NCBI RefSeq assembly: GCF_014212315.1
Contig: NZ_JACKXE010000001.1
Coordinates: 806,001 to 870,000 of the forward strand
Reading direction: 5' to 3'
Source: Nocardioides luti
GTDB lineage: Bacteria; Actinomycetota; Actinomycetes; Propionibacteriales; Nocardioidaceae
Length of the DNA stretch: 64,000 nucleotides
A program made the translations under genes and the position numbers. Under the pieces are notes generated by a model. That model made no database searches. It had not been told where the DNA came from and saw only the letters and a list, made by a program, of their open reading frames with translations. Shown piece by piece: positions 8,833 through 17,236 of the stretch; the stretch's first letter is position 1; the number at the start of each line of letters is the position of its first letter.

Positions 8833-8892
8833 CGGGTTTCGACACGCTCCGTCGCGGCTTCGTCCCTCAGCCGCGGTCGCTGCTCAACCACC
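8833..8892 (-). repeat. GGTGGTTGAGCAGCGACC-type dispersed element
   Basis: Read on the minus strand it starts GGTGGTTGAGCAGCGACC and ends GACGGAGCGTGTCGAAACC. It matches the inverted partner at 8699-8754 at both ends while the middle differs. It belongs to the same family as the copies near 63 kb. Confidence 0.7.
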
Positions 8893-8920
8893 ATCGTCGA
8901 GTGCGCTGGCGCGCCCTCGA

Positions 8921-9280
8921 CTAGTGGAACGAGTCGCCGCAGGCGCAGGAGCCGGTGGCGTTGGGGTTGTCGATCGTGAAGCCCTGCTTCTCGATGGAGT
9001 CGACGAAGTCGATCTGCGCACCGTTGAGGTAGGGGACGCTCATCCGGTCGACGACGACGGACACGCCGTCGAAGTCGGTGACGACGTCACCGTCGAGGGT
9101 GCGCTCGTCGAAGAAGAGCTGGTAGCGCAGGCCCGAGCAACCGCCCGGCTGCACGGAGATCCGGAGTGCGAGGTCGTCACGACCCTCCTGCTCGAGGAGG
9201 CTCTTCACCTTGCTCGCCGCGACGTCGCTCAGGTTGATCTGGTCGGTGCGGCGCTCCGTGGTGGTCGACTGCTCGGTCAT
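8921..9280 (-). CDS. erpA: Iron-sulfur cluster insertion protein (ErpA/HesB/IscA family)
   Basis: A 119-residue A-type Fe-S carrier that holds and delivers clusters to target proteins. The three conserved cysteines are visible: GGCSGLRY in the middle and GSCACGDSF at the C-terminus. ATG at 9280 was chosen over 9334 because a GGGAGC ribosome site lies upstream and the N-terminus then matches the family. The first 20 residues are polar and variable. The same gene (Rv2204c) lies beside adenosine kinase in mycobacteria. NadA nearby is a 4Fe-4S enzyme and a possible client, which is inference. Confidence 0.93.
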   Translation of the reverse strand: MTEQSTTTERRTDQINLSDVAASKVKSLLEQEGRDDLALRISVQPGGCSGLRYQLFFDERTLDGDVVTDFDGVSVVVDRMSVPYLNGAQIDFVDSIEKQGFTIDNPNATGSCACGDSFH

Positions 9281-9364
9281 GTGGCTTGCTCCCAAGGTCG
9301 GGTGGAGGTCTGGTACTGACCTCAATGGTCGCACACGAACGGATATTCCCCACCCCGCCCGGGA

Positions 9365-10450
9365 TCAGCGCGACCAGGTCCGCGCCACCCGCTCGGCCAC
9401 CTCGGCCAGCGCGCCCGCGGGGTCGCCGAAGGAGCGCTCCTCGCCGACCAGGTCGACGAGGGAGTACGCCGACTCCACGCCCAGCGCGCGCATCTCCCGG
9501 GAGCCGACCAGCACCTGCCCGGCCACCGCGACGCACGGACGCAGCGCCTCGTTGGCGATGGTCGCGACGCCGTACGGCACCTTGCCCGAGCGGCTCGAGA
9601 AGTCGAAGGCGCCCTCGCCGGTGATGACCAGGTCGACTGCCCGGGCCCGCTCGGCGAGCCGGACCGCCCCGGCGACCAGGTCGATGCCGGGCTCGCGGGT
9701 GGCGCCCAGCAGCAGCAGGCCGTAGCCCAGTCCCCCGGCCGCGCCGGCGCCCTTCTCCAGCGAGGTGCGCCGGTCGACGGCGACCGCGAGCTCCTCGAGG
9801 ACGGCGTCGAGGCCGGGGAGCCGCTCGTCGGGGACGCCCTTCTGCGGGCCGAAGACCTTGATCGCCCCGAACAGCCCGGTGAGCGGGTTGTCGACGTCGG
9901 AGGCGGCCACGAGCTCGACGTCGGCCACCCGGGCCCGGGCCGCCGACAGGTCCACGGTCGTGATGCCCGGCAGCGCGGCGGGGCCGGCGTCGAGCGGGCG
10001 GTCGCCGATGGCGCCGAGGCCGGCGAGCAGCCCGGCTCCCCCGTCGTTGGTGCCGCTGCCGCCGAGACCGACGACGACCCGGGTCGCCCCCGCGTCCACC
10101 GCAGCGGCCACGAGCTCGCCGACGCCGTACGTCGAGCCGTCCTCGGGCCGGTCCTTCCCGCTCAGGTGCAGGCCGCACGCCTGCGCGCTCTCGACGTACG
10201 CCGTGGCGCCGTCGACCAGGATCGTGGCGGGCACCGGGTCGCCGAACGGCCCCCGGACGGTCACGGCCAGCAGCTCGCCGCCCAGCGCCGCGTGCAGCAC
10301 GTCGACGAATCCCGGCCCCCCGTCGGCCATCGGCGCCAGGTCCAGCTCGTCGTCGGGGCGGCGCCGGCGCCACCCCTCGGCGATCGCCTCCGCCGCCTCG
10401 ACGGCGGTGAGCGTGCCGGCGAACTTGTCCGGGGCCACCAGGATGCGCAT
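9365..10450 (-). CDS. Glycerate kinase (GlxK/GarK family)
   Basis: A 361-residue kinase that converts D-glycerate to phosphoglycerate. It begins MRILVAPDKFAGTLTA, the family hallmark, followed by APMADGGPGF and by GGSGTNDGGAGLLAGLGA near residue 120. ASDVDNPLTG and FGPQKG are also typical, as is the late segment ITGEGAFDFSSRSGKVPYGV. A start nine bases earlier (ATG at 10459) is possible. It is divergent from a GNAT gene. Mycobacteria carry a homologue (Rv2205c) at the same place. The exact product, 2- or 3-phosphoglycerate, cannot be read from sequence. Confidence 0.92.
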   Translation of the reverse strand: MRILVAPDKFAGTLTAVEAAEAIAEGWRRRRPDDELDLAPMADGGPGFVDVLHAALGGELLAVTVRGPFGDPVPATILVDGATAYVESAQACGLHLSGKDRPEDGSTYGVGELVAAAVDAGATRVVVGLGGSGTNDGGAGLLAGLGAIGDRPLDAGPAALPGITTVDLSAARARVADVELVAASDVDNPLTGLFGAIKVFGPQKGVPDERLPGLDAVLEELAVAVDRRTSLEKGAGAAGGLGYGLLLLGATREPGIDLVAGAVRLAERARAVDLVITGEGAFDFSSRSGKVPYGVATIANEALRPCVAVAGQVLVGSREMRALGVESAYSLVDLVGEERSFGDPAGALAEVAERVARTWSR

Positions 10451-10505
10451 GCGAGGCATCGTGGCACGCCGCGGCGCCGCCGGCGGCGTCAGTAGGGTCG
10501 GCGGC

Positions 10506-11384
10506 GTGAGCGACGTGCAGATCCGGCCGATGCGACCCGAGGACGTCCCCGCCGCCGAGCGCCTCAGCGCCGTCGGCTTCCACGAGCTGGACCAGCGGAT
10601 GTTCCCGCGCTCGTTCCCCGACCCCGTGCTCCGTCCGGCCGAGCGTGGCGCCAACTGGATCACCCGGACGCGCCACTTCCTCGAGACCGACCCCGGCGGC
10701 AGCTGGGTCGCCGAGGACGAGACCGGCATGGTCGGGATCGCGACGTCGTTCAACCGCGAGAAGCTCTGGTGCCTCGCGACGTACGCCGTCCGCCCCGGCC
10801 TGCAGGGTCGCGGCATCGGCAAGCCGCTGCTGGCCGCGGCGCTGCACCACGGGCGCGGCTCGCTGCGCGGGATGCTCTCGTCCTCCAGCGACCCCAAGGC
10901 GGTGCGTCGCTACCGGCTGGCCGGCTTCTCGCTGCACCCCCAGCTGTACCTGCGCGGCACCGTGGACCGGTCGGCGATCCCGGTGGTCGACAAGGTCCGC
11001 GAGGGCTCGGCCGGCGACATCGACCTGATGGACTCGATCGACCGGCAGACCCGCGGTGCCGCGCACGGCCCCGACCACGAGGTGATGCTGGGGTTCTGGC
11101 GGCTGCTCGTGAGCGACACGACCACGGGGTCGGGCTACGCCTACGTCGACGGCAGCGGCGTGGCGCTGCTCGCCGCGACCAACCGGCGCACCGCCGCGCG
11201 GCTGCTCTGGGCCGCGCTGGCCGACGTCGAGGGCGAGGCCGGCATCTCCCACGTCACGCCGGCCAACGAGTGGGCGGTCGACGTCGGGATCGCGGCGCGC
11301 CTCGACGTCCACACCGAGGGCTATCTCGGGGTGCGCGGGATGGCGCCGCCCTCGCCGTACCTCCACAACGGCGCGCTGCTCTGA
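10506..11384 (+). CDS. GNAT-family N-acetyltransferase (two-domain)
   Basis: A 292-residue protein. The first half is a clear GNAT domain with the acetyl-CoA loop VRPGLQGRGIGKPLL near residue 98. The second half (about 160-292) looks like a degenerate second GNAT domain without the loop. The GTG at 10506 has TAGGGT at 10493-10498, seven bases upstream, so it is probably leaderless. The substrate is unknown. It is followed 29 bases later by nadA, which has its own -10 box. Tandem GNAT proteins are common in actinobacteria and often modify small molecules or aminoacyl groups. Confidence 0.87.
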   Translation: MSDVQIRPMRPEDVPAAERLSAVGFHELDQRMFPRSFPDPVLRPAERGANWITRTRHFLETDPGGSWVAEDETGMVGIATSFNREKLWCLATYAVRPGLQGRGIGKPLLAAALHHGRGSLRGMLSSSSDPKAVRRYRLAGFSLHPQLYLRGTVDRSAIPVVDKVREGSAGDIDLMDSIDRQTRGAAHGPDHEVMLGFWRLLVSDTTTGSGYAYVDGSGVALLAATNRRTAARLLWAALADVEGEAGISHVTPANEWAVDVGIAARLDVHTEGYLGVRGMAPPSPYLHNGALL

Positions 11385-11413
11385 GCGGCCGGCCCCCGAA
11401 CTACGATGGGGCC

Positions 11414-12586
11414 ATGACGACGATCGACCTCCCGCTGCTGCCCCTCGGACGCGGCACCGACCTCTCCGCCGAGCGTGGCGTCGAGTGCCCGGGCGACCTG
11501 CCCGCCGCCTCCGACCCCGACCTGGTGGCTCGCGCCCGCGCGGCCAAGGAGGCGCTCGGCGAGCGGGTGTTCGTGCTCGGGCACCACTACCAGCGCGACG
11601 AGGTCATCCAGTTCGCCGACGTCACCGGCGACTCCTTCAAGCTCGCGCGCGACGCGGCCGGCCGGCCGGACGCGGAGTTCATCGTCTTCTGCGGCGTGCA
11701 CTTCATGGCCGAGTCCGCCGACATCCTGACCGGCCCCGACCAGCAGGTGATCCTGCCCGACCTGGCCGCGGGCTGCTCGATGGCCGACATGGCCGCGCTG
11801 ACCCAGGTCGAGGCCGCCTGGGAGGCGATGACCGCCGCCGGTGTCGCCGACTCGGTGGTGCCCGTGACCTACATGAACTCCTCGGCCGACATCAAGGCCT
11901 TCTGCGGCCGCAACGGCGGCGCCGTGTGCACGTCGTCGAACGCCGAGGTCGCGCTGGAGTGGGCCTTCGAGCAGAAGCCGGACGCCAAGGTCTTCTTCCT
12001 CCCCGACCAGCACCTGGGCCGCAACACCGCGATCCTCAAGATGGGCCTGACCCTCGACGACTGCGTCGTGTGGAACCCCCACAAGCCGAACGGCGGCCTC
12101 ACCGACCAGGAGCTCCGCGACGCGAAGATGATCCTGTGGAAGGGCCACTGCTCCGTGCACGGCCGCTTCTCCCCCGAGGTGGTCGACGAGCTGCGCGCCA
12201 CGATGCCGGGCGTGCAGATCCTGGTGCACCCCGAGTGCCAGCACGAGGTCGTGCTCAAGGCGGACCTGGTCGGGTCGACCGAGTTCATCATCAAGACCAT
12301 CGAGGCGGCCCCGGCCGGCTCGAGCTGGGCCATCGGCACCGAGATGAACCTCGTCAAGCGGCTCGCCAACGCTCACCCGGACAAGCAGATCGCCTTCCTC
12401 GACAAGACGGTCTGCTACTGCTCGACGATGAACCGCATCGACCTCCCGCACCTCGTGTGGGCGCTGGAGTCGCTCGTCGCCGGCACGGTCGTCAACCGGA
12501 TCCAGGTCGATCCCGACACCGAGCACTGGGCGCAGGTCGCGCTCCAGCGGATGCTCGACCTGCCGGGCAAGTCCCACAAGGACTGA
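11414..12586 (+). CDS. nadA: Quinolinate synthase A
   Basis: The 390-residue 4Fe-4S enzyme that condenses iminoaspartate with dihydroxyacetone phosphate to quinolinate in NAD synthesis. Recognisable stretches are GHHYQRDEVIQFAD, FCGVHFMAESADIL, YMNSSADIKAFCG, KGHCSVHGRFSPE, HPECQHEVV and CYCSTMNRID. These contain the conserved cysteines for the cluster. ATG at 11414 follows TACGAT (11402-11407) by six bases, a leaderless layout. The nadB and nadC partners are not adjacent in this window. The length is normal for the actinobacterial form. Confidence 0.96.
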   Translation: MTTIDLPLLPLGRGTDLSAERGVECPGDLPAASDPDLVARARAAKEALGERVFVLGHHYQRDEVIQFADVTGDSFKLARDAAGRPDAEFIVFCGVHFMAESADILTGPDQQVILPDLAAGCSMADMAALTQVEAAWEAMTAAGVADSVVPVTYMNSSADIKAFCGRNGGAVCTSSNAEVALEWAFEQKPDAKVFFLPDQHLGRNTAILKMGLTLDDCVVWNPHKPNGGLTDQELRDAKMILWKGHCSVHGRFSPEVVDELRATMPGVQILVHPECQHEVVLKADLVGSTEFIIKTIEAAPAGSSWAIGTEMNLVKRLANAHPDKQIAFLDKTVCYCSTMNRIDLPHLVWALESLVAGTVVNRIQVDPDTEHWAQVALQRMLDLPGKSHKD

Positions 12587-12591
12587 CACCC

Positions 12592-12617
12592 GCCGGCGAC
12601 CGGGGGCGTACGCCGGC
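12592..12617. terminator. Weak hairpin between nadA and histidine kinase
   Basis: GCCGGCG at 12592-12598 pairs with CGCCGGC at 12611-12617 around a 12-base loop. It lies between convergent genes. The stem is short, so its role as a terminator is only possible. Confidence 0.35.
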
Positions 12618-12634
12618 CACCGGTCGGACGGAGC

Positions 12635-13852
12635 TCAGTCCGGCAGCTCGAACCACGCGGTGGTGCCGCCCGACGGCGACGCGGTGAGCCCGATCCGGCC
12701 GCCGTGCGCCTCGACGATGCGACGGCAGGTCGTGAGGCCGATGCCCGAGCCGTCCACCTCGTCGTCCACGCGGGCAAGCGGCTGGAAGACCCGGTCCCGG
12801 TCCTCGGGCGCGATGCCGAGCCCGTGGTCGGAGACCTCGACGCGCCACACGTCACCAACGTGCTGCGCCGTGATGGCGATCTGGGCCTTCTCACCGGGGC
12901 GGGTGAACTTCGCGGCGTTGGCGACCAGGTTCTGCAGGACCGCGCGCAGCTGCACGGGGTCGCCGGTGACGACCGGGAGTACCTCCACGTCGACGGTGGC
13001 GCCCTGCAGGGCCAGCGAGAGGTCCTCGAGCACGTCCCCCGCGACCCGGGTCAGGTCGACGTCGACGCGCTGCAGCTCGCCGCCGAGGCGGGCGAAGGAC
13101 AGCAGGTCGTCGATCAGGCTCTGCATCCGGTCGGAGCCGCCGATGGCCCGCTTGACCAGCCAGCCGATCTCGGCCGCGTCGGGCTCCGCGTCGTCGCCCT
13201 CGACGCTCTCGCCGATCATCTTCAGCGACATGGAGACCGCGGTGAGCGGGTTGCGCAGGTCGTGGCTGACCTGGCCGGCGAACGCCGCGAGCTGCTCGTT
13301 GGAGCGCTTCAGCTCGGCCTGCGCCAGCTGGAGCTCGGTCAGCGAGCTGCTGAGCTCGCGGGTCCGCAGCTCGAGCTCGAGGAGGTCGACGATCCGGTCC
13401 GCCAGCCCCGTGAGGGCCCGCTCCTGCTCGGTGGACAGCGTCCGCGGCACCACGTCGAAGACGCACAGGGTGCCGATCACGACGTCGTCGGGCGTGACGA
13501 GCTGGTGGCTGGCGTAGAAGCGGACGTCGCCGATCACCCCCGTCACGAAGGGGTTGTCCTTGAAGCGGTCGTCCTTGCTGGCGTCCGGGACGATCACCGG
13601 GTGACCGAGGTGCAGGACCAGGTTGCACATCGAGTCCTCGCGGCTGCACACCGACGCGTCGAAGCCGTGCACCGCCACCTGGTGCTGCTCGGTGTCGGTG
13701 ATCAGGTTGATGGTCGCCATCGGCACCCCGGCGACCTGCGCCGCGACTTCGACCAGGGCCATCAGGTCCTTGCGCGGCGGGTCGATGAGGACGCGGTACT
13801 TGCCGATCTCGGCAACCCTCAGCTCGTCGCGCTCGAGCTCGATCATCGTCAC
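12635..13852 (-). CDS. GAF-domain sensor histidine kinase (orphan)
   Basis: A 405-residue cytosolic kinase with no transmembrane segment. A GAF sensor spans about 25-160. A coiled linker leads to the dimerisation domain with phospho-acceptor His197 in SHDLRNPLTA. The ATPase domain shows the N-box NLVANAAKF and the glycine boxes DHGLGIAPED and GSGIGLTTCRRIVEAHGG. GTG at 13852 was chosen because GGGGAGGGG lies six bases upstream; ATG at 13846 is the alternative. No response regulator gene is adjacent, so its partner must be elsewhere. The GAF ligand is unknown; it contains two cysteines (SVCSREDSMC). Confidence 0.9.
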   Translation of the reverse strand: MTMIELERDELRVAEIGKYRVLIDPPRKDLMALVEVAAQVAGVPMATINLITDTEQHQVAVHGFDASVCSREDSMCNLVLHLGHPVIVPDASKDDRFKDNPFVTGVIGDVRFYASHQLVTPDDVVIGTLCVFDVVPRTLSTEQERALTGLADRIVDLLELELRTRELSSSLTELQLAQAELKRSNEQLAAFAGQVSHDLRNPLTAVSMSLKMIGESVEGDDAEPDAAEIGWLVKRAIGGSDRMQSLIDDLLSFARLGGELQRVDVDLTRVAGDVLEDLSLALQGATVDVEVLPVVTGDPVQLRAVLQNLVANAAKFTRPGEKAQIAITAQHVGDVWRVEVSDHGLGIAPEDRDRVFQPLARVDDEVDGSGIGLTTCRRIVEAHGGRIGLTASPSGGTTAWFELPD

Positions 13853-13961
13853 GTCGTACCCCTCCCCATGCCGCCCCCGCCCGTCGACCCTAGTGGACCG
13901 ATCGGGTCCAGAAACTCGTCCGATCGGCCAGTTAACGACCATCCGCCCGCACCACGCCGGC

Positions 13962-14534
13962 CTACAGCCCTGGAGCACCCCACAGCGCCATCCAGCGGCC
14001 CAGGTCGCGCTCCATCGGGAGCTCCCTGCCGAGCTCGTCGCGCACCTGGATCTCCAGGAGGTTGTCGCGGGCCTGGGGACCGGTCGGGGCGAAGGGGTAG
14101 AACGTGCCCTGCTTGTAGAGGTAGACCAGCCCCACGTGCCGCCCGGAGGCGTCCGCGAACGGCACCAGCGAGCACAGCAGGCCGGGGCCGAACCCCTGCG
14201 CCTCGAGGGCGGTGTTGACCGCGTGCAGGTCGGTGCAGAGCCCGCTGGTGTCCGCGGGGTCGCGGTGCGCGGTCAACCAGGTGAAGCCGAACTCGTCGGT
14301 GCTGATGCGGACGTCCGGGACGTCGGGGTCGGCGTTGAGCAGCGCCACCACGTCGTCCTGCGTCTGCTGGAACGCCGCGCCGGCGGCGGCGCGGTAGCAG
14401 ACGGCCCCGTCGCCGGTCGGCGTCAGCCCGGCCGCCGTCTGCAGCGTGATCGCCGCGCTCGGCACGAGGAACAGCGCGTCGAGGTTGGCCGGCCTGGACC
14501 GGCTGCGCCCGGTCAGGGTGTCCCAGAGACCCAT
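13962..14534 (-). CDS. pspAB: PspA-associated protein PspAB
   Basis: A 190-residue soluble protein beginning MGLWDTLTGRSRS, with conserved-looking RISTDEFGFTWL, LVYLYKQGTFYPFAP and a terminal RWMALWG segment. It sits last in the order pspA-pspAA-htpX-pspAB, which is the recognised actinobacterial phage-shock arrangement. Its biochemical role is not established; a role in envelope stress with PspA is inferred from the conserved neighbourhood. The gap to htpX is only 13 bases. Confidence 0.82.
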   Translation of the reverse strand: MGLWDTLTGRSRSRPANLDALFLVPSAAITLQTAAGLTPTGDGAVCYRAAAGAAFQQTQDDVVALLNADPDVPDVRISTDEFGFTWLTAHRDPADTSGLCTDLHAVNTALEAQGFGPGLLCSLVPFADASGRHVGLVYLYKQGTFYPFAPTGPQARDNLLEIQVRDELGRELPMERDLGRWMALWGAPGL

Positions 14535-14547
14535 CGGTGCCGGCCGC

Positions 14548-15474
14548 TCAGGCCGTCGGCCGGCCGAGCTCGGCCTGGATCCGGGCGAGCTGCTCGAGGC
14601 GCTGCTCGAGCGAGGGGTGCGTGGACGTGAGCGTCTTGAGCGTGGCGCCGCTGATGGCGGGGGCGATGAAGAAGGCGTTCATGCTGCTGCTCGCGCGCAG
14701 GTCGCGCTGCGGGATCGTCGCCATCTCGCCGGTGATCTTCTGCAGCGCGGAGGCGAGGGCCGCCGGCTTCATCGTGAGGTAGGCGCCGGAGCGGTCCGCG
14801 CACAGCTCGCGGTAGCGCGAGAGCAGCCGCAGCAGCACGAAGCTGATGGCGTAGACGACCAGGCTGACCACGATCGCGACGAGCACCGCGGGCGCCCCGC
14901 CGTTGTTGTTGTTCCGGCGGCCGCCGAGCAGCCCGAGCCCGCCGAACTGGGCGCCGCGGGTCAGCATGCCGGCGACGATGCCCGCGGAGGACGCGACCGT
15001 CATCACCAGCACGTCGCGGTGCGCGACGTGGGACAGCTCGTGGGCGAGCACGCCCTCGAGCTCCTCGGTGGTGAGCCGCTGGAGGATGCCGGTCGTCACG
15101 CAGACCACGGCCCGGTCGGGCGAGCGGCCGGTGGCGAACGCGTTCGGGAGGTCCATGTCGGCGATGCCGACCCGCGGCTTGGGCATGTCGGCCAGCGCGC
15201 ACAGGCGGTCGATCATCCCGTGCAGCTCGGGCGCCTCCTCCGGGGTGACCTCACGGGCGCGCATCGCGCGCATGGCCAGCTTGTCGGAGGAGTACCACTG
15301 GTAGAACGCGACGCCGATGCCGCCGAGCCCGATGAGCAGGACGATCCCCGGCGAGCTGCCGAAGGCGTACATCAGCCCGACGATGAGCGCCACGAACAGC
15401 CCACCGAGCAGGAACATCACGAGCGTCATCCGGGCGGTGAGGCCGCGGTCGTTCACGAACCGGGTGCGTGCCAT
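14548..15474 (-). CDS. htpX: Membrane zinc metalloprotease HtpX
   Basis: A 308-residue M48 peptidase for membrane protein quality control. Two N-terminal helices (TLVMFLLGGLFVALIVGLMYAF, GIVLLIGLGGIGVAFY) precede the zinc motif HELSH in LEGVLAHELSHVAHRD. Two more helices follow, then the third zinc ligand Glu in SRYRELCADRSGAYL and the THPSLEQRLEQL end motif. A run of four Asn (GGRRNNNNGG) lies in the central loop. It stands between pspAA and pspAB, which ties proteolysis to the PspA membrane-stress response. Confidence 0.95.
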   Translation of the reverse strand: MARTRFVNDRGLTARMTLVMFLLGGLFVALIVGLMYAFGSSPGIVLLIGLGGIGVAFYQWYSSDKLAMRAMRAREVTPEEAPELHGMIDRLCALADMPKPRVGIADMDLPNAFATGRSPDRAVVCVTTGILQRLTTEELEGVLAHELSHVAHRDVLVMTVASSAGIVAGMLTRGAQFGGLGLLGGRRNNNNGGAPAVLVAIVVSLVVYAISFVLLRLLSRYRELCADRSGAYLTMKPAALASALQKITGEMATIPQRDLRASSSMNAFFIAPAISGATLKTLTSTHPSLEQRLEQLARIQAELGRPTA

Positions 15475-15517
15475 GGGCCCATTCTCGTCGGGTGATCCAA
15501 ACGGTCGACCGGACGGC

Positions 15518-15796
15518 TCAGCCGGGGATCAGGCCGTCGCCGCCGAGCAGCTCGCGGACCTCGTCGATCGTCGCGTCGTCGGGCGGCAGGATCAGGTCGG
15601 ACTCGTCGAGGCTGTCGGCAGGATGCGCGACACCGGCCGTCCGGACCCCCACGAGCAGCGCCCCCAGGGCGGTCGCGAAGGCCTCGACGTCGCCGGCCTC
15701 GACGGCCGCCTCGACCTGGGCGTCGAGCTCGTTGAGCCGGGGCAGGGCGTCGTCGGAGACGTCGTACTGGCCCTCGCCCAGGATCCGGATGATCAT
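15518..15796 (-). CDS. pspAA: PspA-associated protein PspAA
   Basis: A 92-residue acidic protein starting MIIRILGEGQYDVSDDAL, the signature of the PspAA domain family, with a helical body (LNELDAQVEAAVEAGDVEAFATALGALL) and an acidic C-terminal half. Its ATG overlaps the pspA stop as ATGA, so the two are translated together. The family is known only by constant association with PspA; direct binding to PspA is the simple inference. No catalytic motif is visible. Confidence 0.87.
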   Translation of the reverse strand: MIIRILGEGQYDVSDDALPRLNELDAQVEAAVEAGDVEAFATALGALLVGVRTAGVAHPADSLDESDLILPPDDATIDEVRELLGGDGLIPG

Positions 15797-16566
15797 GCGT
15801 TGCCCTCGGTCTTCTTCTCGGGCTCCGCCTGCAGGATGTCGTTGTCGCCGGCCTCGATGGCCTGCGGCTGGCTGCCGCCCTTGAGCCGGGCCAGCTCGGC
15901 CTCGACGTCGGACTGCGAGCTCATCGCGTCGAGCTCGCGGGCGATGTCGTCACCGGAGTTCGTGGAGCTGACGTCGTCGAGCGCGCCCGAGGCGATCAGC
16001 TCGTCGATGGCACCGGCCCGCGCCTGCATCTGCGCGGTCTTGTCCTCGGCCCGCTGGATGGCCAGGCCGACGTCGCCCATCTCCTCGCCGATGCCGGACA
16101 TCGCCTCGTTGATGCGGGTCTGCGCCTCGGCGGCGGTGTACGTCGCCTTGATGGTCTCCTTGCGGGTGCGGAACGACTCGACCTTGGCCTGCAGCCGCTG
16201 CTGGGCGAGGGTGAGCTTCTCCTCCTCGCCCTGGAGCTGCGCGTGCTGGGCCTTGAGGTCGGTGATCTGGCCGGTGACGCCGCTCTTGCGGGTCAGCGCC
16301 TCGCGTGCGAGGTCCTCGCGGCCCATCCCGATCGCCTTCTCGGCCTGGTCCTGGAGCTTGGCCTGCTGCTGCTCGAGCTGGTTGACCTGGAGCTCGACCC
16401 GCTTGCGGCTCGTGGCCACGTCCGCCACGCCGCGCCGCACCTTCGAGAGGAGGTCGAGCTGGCGCTGGTAGCTGTAGTCGAGCGTCTCGCGGGGATCCTC
16501 GGCACGGTCCAGGGCCTTGTTGGCCTTGGACCGGAAGATCAGGCTGATGCGCTGCATGAGACTCAT
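15793..16566 (-). CDS. pspA: Phage shock protein A / IM30 family
   Basis: A 257-residue ESCRT-III-like coiled-coil protein that coats and stabilises stressed membranes. It starts MSLMQRISLIFRSKANKALDRAEDP, the amphipathic N-terminal helix plus family signature, followed by long heptad-bearing helices to about residue 220 and an acidic tail. ATG at 16566 has TAGGGT at 16573-16578, six bases upstream (leaderless). It heads pspA-pspAA-htpX-pspAB. No pspB, pspC or clgR homologue is next to it, so regulation must come from elsewhere. Confidence 0.95.
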   Translation of the reverse strand: MSLMQRISLIFRSKANKALDRAEDPRETLDYSYQRQLDLLSKVRRGVADVATSRKRVELQVNQLEQQQAKLQDQAEKAIGMGREDLAREALTRKSGVTGQITDLKAQHAQLQGEEEKLTLAQQRLQAKVESFRTRKETIKATYTAAEAQTRINEAMSGIGEEMGDVGLAIQRAEDKTAQMQARAGAIDELIASGALDDVSSTNSGDDIARELDAMSSQSDVEAELARLKGGSQPQAIEAGDNDILQAEPEKKTEGNA

Positions 16567-16654
16567 GGCCCAACCCTAGGCGCAAACACAAGCCCGTGCG
16601 AGCACGCCGGTAGGGTTGGGGTGACCAGTTGCCGGCTCGTTCGAAGGCCCCACG

Positions 16655-17236
16655 TTGTTCCGTCGCAGCAAGACCGAGACCCCCGCCCCCGAGGCGACCC
16701 CCAAGCCCGACGGCAAGGGACGTCCGACGCCGTCGCGCAAGGAGGCCGAGGCCGCCGCGCGGGCCCGCGCCAAGGTGCCGCGGACCCGCAAGGAGATCGC
16801 GCAGGCCCAGCGCTCGGCCCGCACGGAGTCGAGCCAGAGCGTCCGCGCCGCCATGAAGGCCGGCGACGAGCGCTACTACCTGCCCCGCGACAAGGGCCCC
16901 GTCCGCCGCTTCGTGCGCGACTTCGTCGACAGCCGCTTCTCCTTCATCGAGCTGATGATCCCGCTGCTGCTCGTCACCATGGTGCTGGGCTACTCCGGCA
17001 ACGAGCGGCTCGCCTCGATCGGCAACACCGTGCTGCTCGGCACGATCCTGCTGGTCGTCGTCGACATGGTCCTGCTGCGCTTCCGGATGCGTCGCCAGGT
17101 GGCGCAGCGCTTCCCGGACGAGCCCACCAAGGGCCTCACCTACTACGCCATCACCCGGGCCCTGCAGATGAAGTTCATGCGGCTGCCCAAGGCGAAGGTC
17201 AAGATCGGCCAGGGGCTGCCCGAGCACTACCGGTGA
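16655..17236 (+). CDS. DUF3043 membrane protein
   Basis: A 193-residue actinobacterial protein of unknown function. A basic N-terminal half (MFRRSKTETPAPE, then KGRPTPSRKEAEAAARARAK) is followed by the conserved YYLPRDKGPVRRFVRDFVDSR, two transmembrane helices (FIELMIPLLLVTMVLGY, IGNTVLLGTILLVVVDMVLL) and a cytosolic end. The start is TTG at 16655, supported by the family N-terminus and by GAAGG eight bases upstream. TAGGGT at 16611-16616 would give a leader of about 34 nt. It is divergent from pspA and coupled by GTGA to the next membrane protein gene. Confidence 0.85.
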   Translation: MFRRSKTETPAPEATPKPDGKGRPTPSRKEAEAAARARAKVPRTRKEIAQAQRSARTESSQSVRAAMKAGDERYYLPRDKGPVRRFVRDFVDSRFSFIELMIPLLLVTMVLGYSGNERLASIGNTVLLGTILLVVVDMVLLRFRMRRQVAQRFPDEPTKGLTYYAITRALQMKFMRLPKAKVKIGQGLPEHYR